DNA from: JANNSX01 sp963741525
GTDB lineage: Bacteria > Pseudomonadota > Alphaproteobacteria > Rhizobiales > Hyphomicrobiaceae
NCBI GenBank assembly: GCA_963741525.1
Contig: CAVUIW010000005.1
Location: forward strand, 186,001 to 250,000
Length of the DNA: 64,000 nt
Direction: 5' to 3'
In this document: positions 61,692 through 64,000 of the stretch, piece by piece
How positions within the stretch are numbered: position 1 is the first letter of the stretch
Layout of the letters: each line of letters begins with the position of its first letter
Made by a program: the position numbers and the translations under genes
Notes under the pieces: generated by a model
Told to the model about the DNA's origin: nothing
The model's input: only the letters and a program-made list of their open reading frames with translations
Database searches by the model: none

Positions 61692-62382
61692 GGGTGGGGG
61701 GCTCCTCGGGCGGGGTTTCCGAGGGAGGCGTAGGCGGAGGCTTAGGACGCGTCAAGCCGAGGCGCATCCGACATCGCGGCGTAGAGCACATTCATTTCCT
61801 CTCCGCCCGCCGCTTCGATGGGCGCATCCTCCGCGCGGAGACTTGCAGCGTCATGCGTTGCGTTTGGAGCAGAGATTCTGGATGCGCAAGGCATTGCCAT
61901 GTGTGGCGCTGGCGTCCAGCCATCGAGCCAGTGACCGACTGAACCGGCCCGGGTCGGCAATGCGCGCCCCCCCGCTGGACACGCCCTCACCCTCTGCGCG
62001 GATCTTTGCAGGCCCCGCCCCTCCCGGCCGGAAGCCGTTCCAACCGGTTGCCGCGCCGCCAGACCGCCCAAACCTGTTCCCTGTGTAACAGCCCTCCCCA
62101 GGCCGCCACTCCCGGAGACCGGGAAATCAGGCCTTTCCGGTCCCCGGGCTTGTCACATATGTAACAGTTCTGTATCTATTGTAACAGTCACAGCCGCACA
62201 TGTTCCGCACGTAACTCATATTTTTCAATGGGTTGACATGTTTCAGAACCAAACGTGTATCTCTCCCTTTGGCTTTTCGAGGAGGCTTCCCAACTCCTGG
62301 TCATGGCGGACGGGACTAAGCGAGAGCGAAGACCCGGAAGCCGAACGAGAAGAACCCAAGGCTCCAACAAAAACTCAGGGAG
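61692..62382. other. 690-bp gap: TGTAACAG repeats and a GC-rich hairpin, no clear gene
   Basis: A 109-codon minus-strand frame (62071-61742) exists but has no homology I recognise and weak composition. Three exact TGTAACAG copies occur at 62084-62091, 62160-62167 and 62180-62187, the last two 20 bases apart. An inverted repeat CCCGGAGACCGGGAAA (62111-62126) with TTTCCGGTCCCCGGG (62134-62148) can form a long hairpin between them. The tract 62160-62240 is AT-richer and should hold the promoter of the small secreted protein gene. Confidence 0.55.
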
Positions 62383-62388
62383 ATGACC

Positions 62389-62631
62389 ATGATGAAGAAA
62401 TTGATGATGAGCGTCGGTGCGCTGGCGGTTGCGGCGACGATGGCGACAGCCCCGGCCCAGGCCGGCTACGGCGGCGGCGTGTACTTCAGCAACAAGCACG
62501 TCCACGTCTCGTTCTACGGAAACGGCTGCTACAAGTACAAGAAGCGGGCGCTGCGCGCCGAGTACCGCGGCGACTGGCATCGCGCCGAGTATTGGTGGGA
62601 CAAGTACTGGTACTGCAAGAACGGCTACTGA
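62389..62631 (+). CDS. Small secreted aromatic/basic protein of unknown function
   Basis: 80 aa from ATG 62389, or 82 aa from ATG 62383. The AGGGAG Shine-Dalgarno (62377-62382) abuts the first ATG, so 62389 or 62392 has better spacing. Signal peptide MKKLMMSVGALAVAATMATAPAQA, then a mature part of about 56 residues rich in Tyr, Trp, Lys and Arg with two Cys (NGCYKYKKRALRAEYRGDWH, YWWDKYWYCKNGY). Its style resembles the other small secreted protein at 24.8 kb but I see no clear homology between them. It is followed by strong hairpins. Confidence 0.65.
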   Translation: MMKKLMMSVGALAVAATMATAPAQAGYGGGVYFSNKHVHVSFYGNGCYKYKKRALRAEYRGDWHRAEYWWDKYWYCKNGY

Positions 62632-62649
62632 GATCAGCTAGCCGCCGGG

Positions 62650-62671
62650 CGCGGGTGCCAATCGGCACCCG
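62650..62671 (+). terminator. Strong hairpin after small secreted protein gene
   Basis: GCGGGTGCC-AATC-GGCACCCGC pairs perfectly (9 bp) about 20 bases past the stop; no T run follows, so it may stabilise mRNA rather than terminate alone. A second hairpin, GCCCCCCGGG with CCCGGGGGGGC, lies at about 62688-62721. Confidence 0.5.
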
Positions 62672-62900
62672 CTGCTTGGCCGGGAGCCCCCCGGGCAGGC
62701 TTCGGCCTCCCGGGGGGGCCTCGCACGCGCCTCACGACACACCACAGTCACGGGTTGATGAAACACGCTTCCGCGAGGGTTCGCAGGAGGCAGGCCGGGA
62801 TGTGCCGCGGAACGGGTCAAAGAGCCCGGCCGGGACAGCACATCGCAACGAAGCCTGCGCCCATGCTGCCGAGCGCGACCAAATAAAGGGGAGACTTCCT

Positions 62901-63623
62901 GTGCTCAGATCCTCACACATTCTCGTCTGCGATCCCGATGCCGCGACGGCATCCGCGATCGAGACCTATCTCACGGCCAATGGCTCGAAAGTGACGCTCG
63001 CCGAGGACGCCGACCGCCTCGAGCGCATCGTCATGAGCGACATGGCCGATTTTCTCGTGCTCGACTTCGCGATTGCCGGGGCCGATCCGCTGGCGCTGGC
63101 GCGACGGCTCTCCGAACGCACCCGCATGGGCATCCTGATGATGACGCGCAGCGCCGATCCAGTGGAGCGCATCTGCTCACTCGAAGCCGGCGCCGACGAT
63201 TGCCTTATGAAGCCGCTCGACCTGCGCGAGCTGCTGGCCCGCCTCAAGGCGATCCAGCGGCGGATGGCCAAGGGCATCATACCGGTGACGGCAAAGAGCA
63301 TCTCGGGCGATCTCATGTCGTTCGGCTCCTGCTTCCTCGACCTCAACTCGCGGACGCTGCGCGATCCGGGCGGGCGGGTGACGCAACTCACCGAGATGGA
63401 GATCGCGCTTCTGAAGATCTTCATGGAGCACCCCAACCAGGCGCTCAATCGCGACGAGATCGCCGAACTCGCCTATGGCCGCACCTGGACGCCGTTCGAC
63501 CGCTCGCTCGACATCCGCATCTCGCGGCTTCGCAGGAAAATCGAGCGCGACCCGGCGCGTCCGGAGACGATCCTGACGGTGCGCGGGATTGGGTACCGGT
63601 ACGAGGCGCGGGCGATGGCGTAG
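62901..63623 (+). CDS. OmpR-family response regulator
   Basis: 240 aa, start GTG 62901 with AAGGGGAGAC (62886-62895) upstream; the frame is open for much longer, but earlier codons are compositionally unlike coding DNA. Receiver 1-120: ILVCDPDAATASAIETYL, phosphoacceptor Asp in FLVLDFAIAG near residue 53, Thr/Ser in LMMTRSAD, Lys in LMKPLDLRELLARLKA. C-terminal winged helix: VTQLTEMEIALLKIFMEHPNQAL, RSLDIRISRLRRKIE and TVRGIGYRYEA. In the receiver the first acidic pair is CDPD instead of the common DDD/E, so phosphorylation may be atypical. No sensor kinase adjoins it. Confidence 0.88.
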   Translation: MLRSSHILVCDPDAATASAIETYLTANGSKVTLAEDADRLERIVMSDMADFLVLDFAIAGADPLALARRLSERTRMGILMMTRSADPVERICSLEAGADDCLMKPLDLRELLARLKAIQRRMAKGIIPVTAKSISGDLMSFGSCFLDLNSRTLRDPGGRVTQLTEMEIALLKIFMEHPNQALNRDEIAELAYGRTWTPFDRSLDIRISRLRRKIERDPARPETILTVRGIGYRYEARAMA

Positions 63624-63694
63624 GAAGATGGGGCGGGTCACGGGGCCCGCCCTTCGCCGCTTCCGAGCAAGCTGCGGTCAAGCGGCTTTGCGGC

Positions 63695-64000
63695 CTATCC
63701 GAAGCACGCCCCGGCATCGATCTCGAGGCCCGGTGGGTCGAGGCGCAGCACGCCAGTGGTGATCGAGGGCTCGCGGCGGACAAGAGCGTCCCCGACGCGC
63801 TCGACGTGGATGATCTCCCTCGCTTGGGGATCGAACACAAGGTAGTGCCGGATAGTCGGCACGCGGCCGTAGCCGGCGACTTTCGTATTCAGATCCTTGG
63901 CTCGCGACGAGGGCGACAGCACCTCGACCACGATCAACGGATCGGGCGCCTGCCGGTCCTGATCGCCGATCTGCCCAGCCGGGAACACGACGACCTCCGG
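63695..64000 (-). CDS. Uma2-family (DUF820) putative endonuclease, 5' end beyond window
   Basis: The frame runs through the window edge (PEVVVFPAGQIGDQDRQAPDP), so only about 101 C-terminal codons are seen. PD-(D/E)XK-fold core: PLIVVEVLSPSSRAKDLNTKVAGYGRVPTIRHYLVFDPQ (split), with the Glu in VEVLSPSS and Lys after DLNTK typical of Uma2. These restriction-endonuclease-like proteins are widespread and mostly uncharacterised. The stop is at 63695-63697, convergent with the response regulator. Confidence 0.75.
   Translation of the reverse strand, partial: PEVVVFPAGQIGDQDRQAPDPLIVVEVLSPSSRAKDLNTKVAGYGRVPTIRHYLVFDPQAREIIHVERVGDALVRREPSITTGVLRLDPPGLEIDAGACFG

Noticed and set aside
61692..61790. 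SAM-II riboswitch upstream of metY
   Set aside because: SAM-II aptamers are common before metY/metX in this lineage, but the conserved pseudoknot sequence is not present here; only a plain CCTCGG/CGAGG hairpin is seen.

Overview
The window looks like chromosomal DNA of a high-GC alphaproteobacterium, most likely a member of the Hyphomicrobiales (Rhizobiales). The evidence is the ispDF fusion next to nifR3(dusB)-ntrB-ntrC, the tgt-queA pair, a complete ccoNOQP-ccoGHIS cluster with an FNR/FixK-type box, panB with a YfgM-like protein and bamB, NnrU, and GntR/FCD-controlled catabolic loci with ABC importers. I see no rRNA, tRNA, CRISPR array, integrase or intact insertion sequence.

Region by region. 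0-10 kb: a catabolic locus with a class III aminotransferase, a D-2-hydroxyacid dehydrogenase, an EthD-like protein (divergent), a ribose-type ABC importer (binding protein, double ATPase, two permeases), an SDR and a MetX-like alpha/beta hydrolase. 10-15 kb: a BMP/nucleoside-type ABC importer on the minus strand, with almost every gene broken by single-base indels. 15-24 kb: a second catabolic locus. It holds a lactonase-like metallo-beta-lactamase, a GntR/FCD regulator, a cyclase, a truncated amino-acid-type binding protein, an acetoin-dehydrogenase-like E1 alpha/E1 beta/lipoyl-hydrolase set, a VOC protein, an SDR and an M20 peptidase. TATCCA-centred palindromes recur in its promoters. 24-25.7 kb: a small secreted protein and decayed gene remnants. 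25.9-33.8 kb: the cbb3 oxidase operon and its assembly factors. 33.8-38 kb: a DUF2189 membrane protein, a patch of gene fragments and dispersed repeats, and der. 38-43 kb: pxpABC (5-oxoprolinase), an M24 peptidase and an Asp/Glu-racemase-family protein. 43-50 kb: bamB, YfgM-like, panB, MOSC, NnrU, aqpZ and a frameshifted M24 peptidase. 50-56 kb: a hairpin array, ntrC, ntrB, a MITE-like inverted-repeat element, dusB, ispDF, MarR and CinA-C. 56-64 kb: a methyltransferase, tgt-queA, a VOC protein, metY, a small secreted protein, an OmpR-type regulator and a partial Uma2 gene at the edge.

Together the genes describe an organism that imports and degrades organic nitrogen and carbon compounds, respires at low oxygen with a cbb3 oxidase, and senses nitrogen with NtrBC. 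A striking technical feature is the density of one-base insertions between about 11.0 and 19.6 kb. Most can be undone by removing one base of a doubled base or short homopolymer. Genes typed pseudogene here have a broken frame in this sequence; whether that is real decay or consensus error cannot be told from the sequence alone. The most element-like unexplained objects are the 265-bp inverted-repeat element between dusB and ntrB, the large inverted repeat at 40.6-40.9 kb, the hairpin array at 50.1-50.3 kb, and the heptad-repeat scar at 18.03-18.16 kb.
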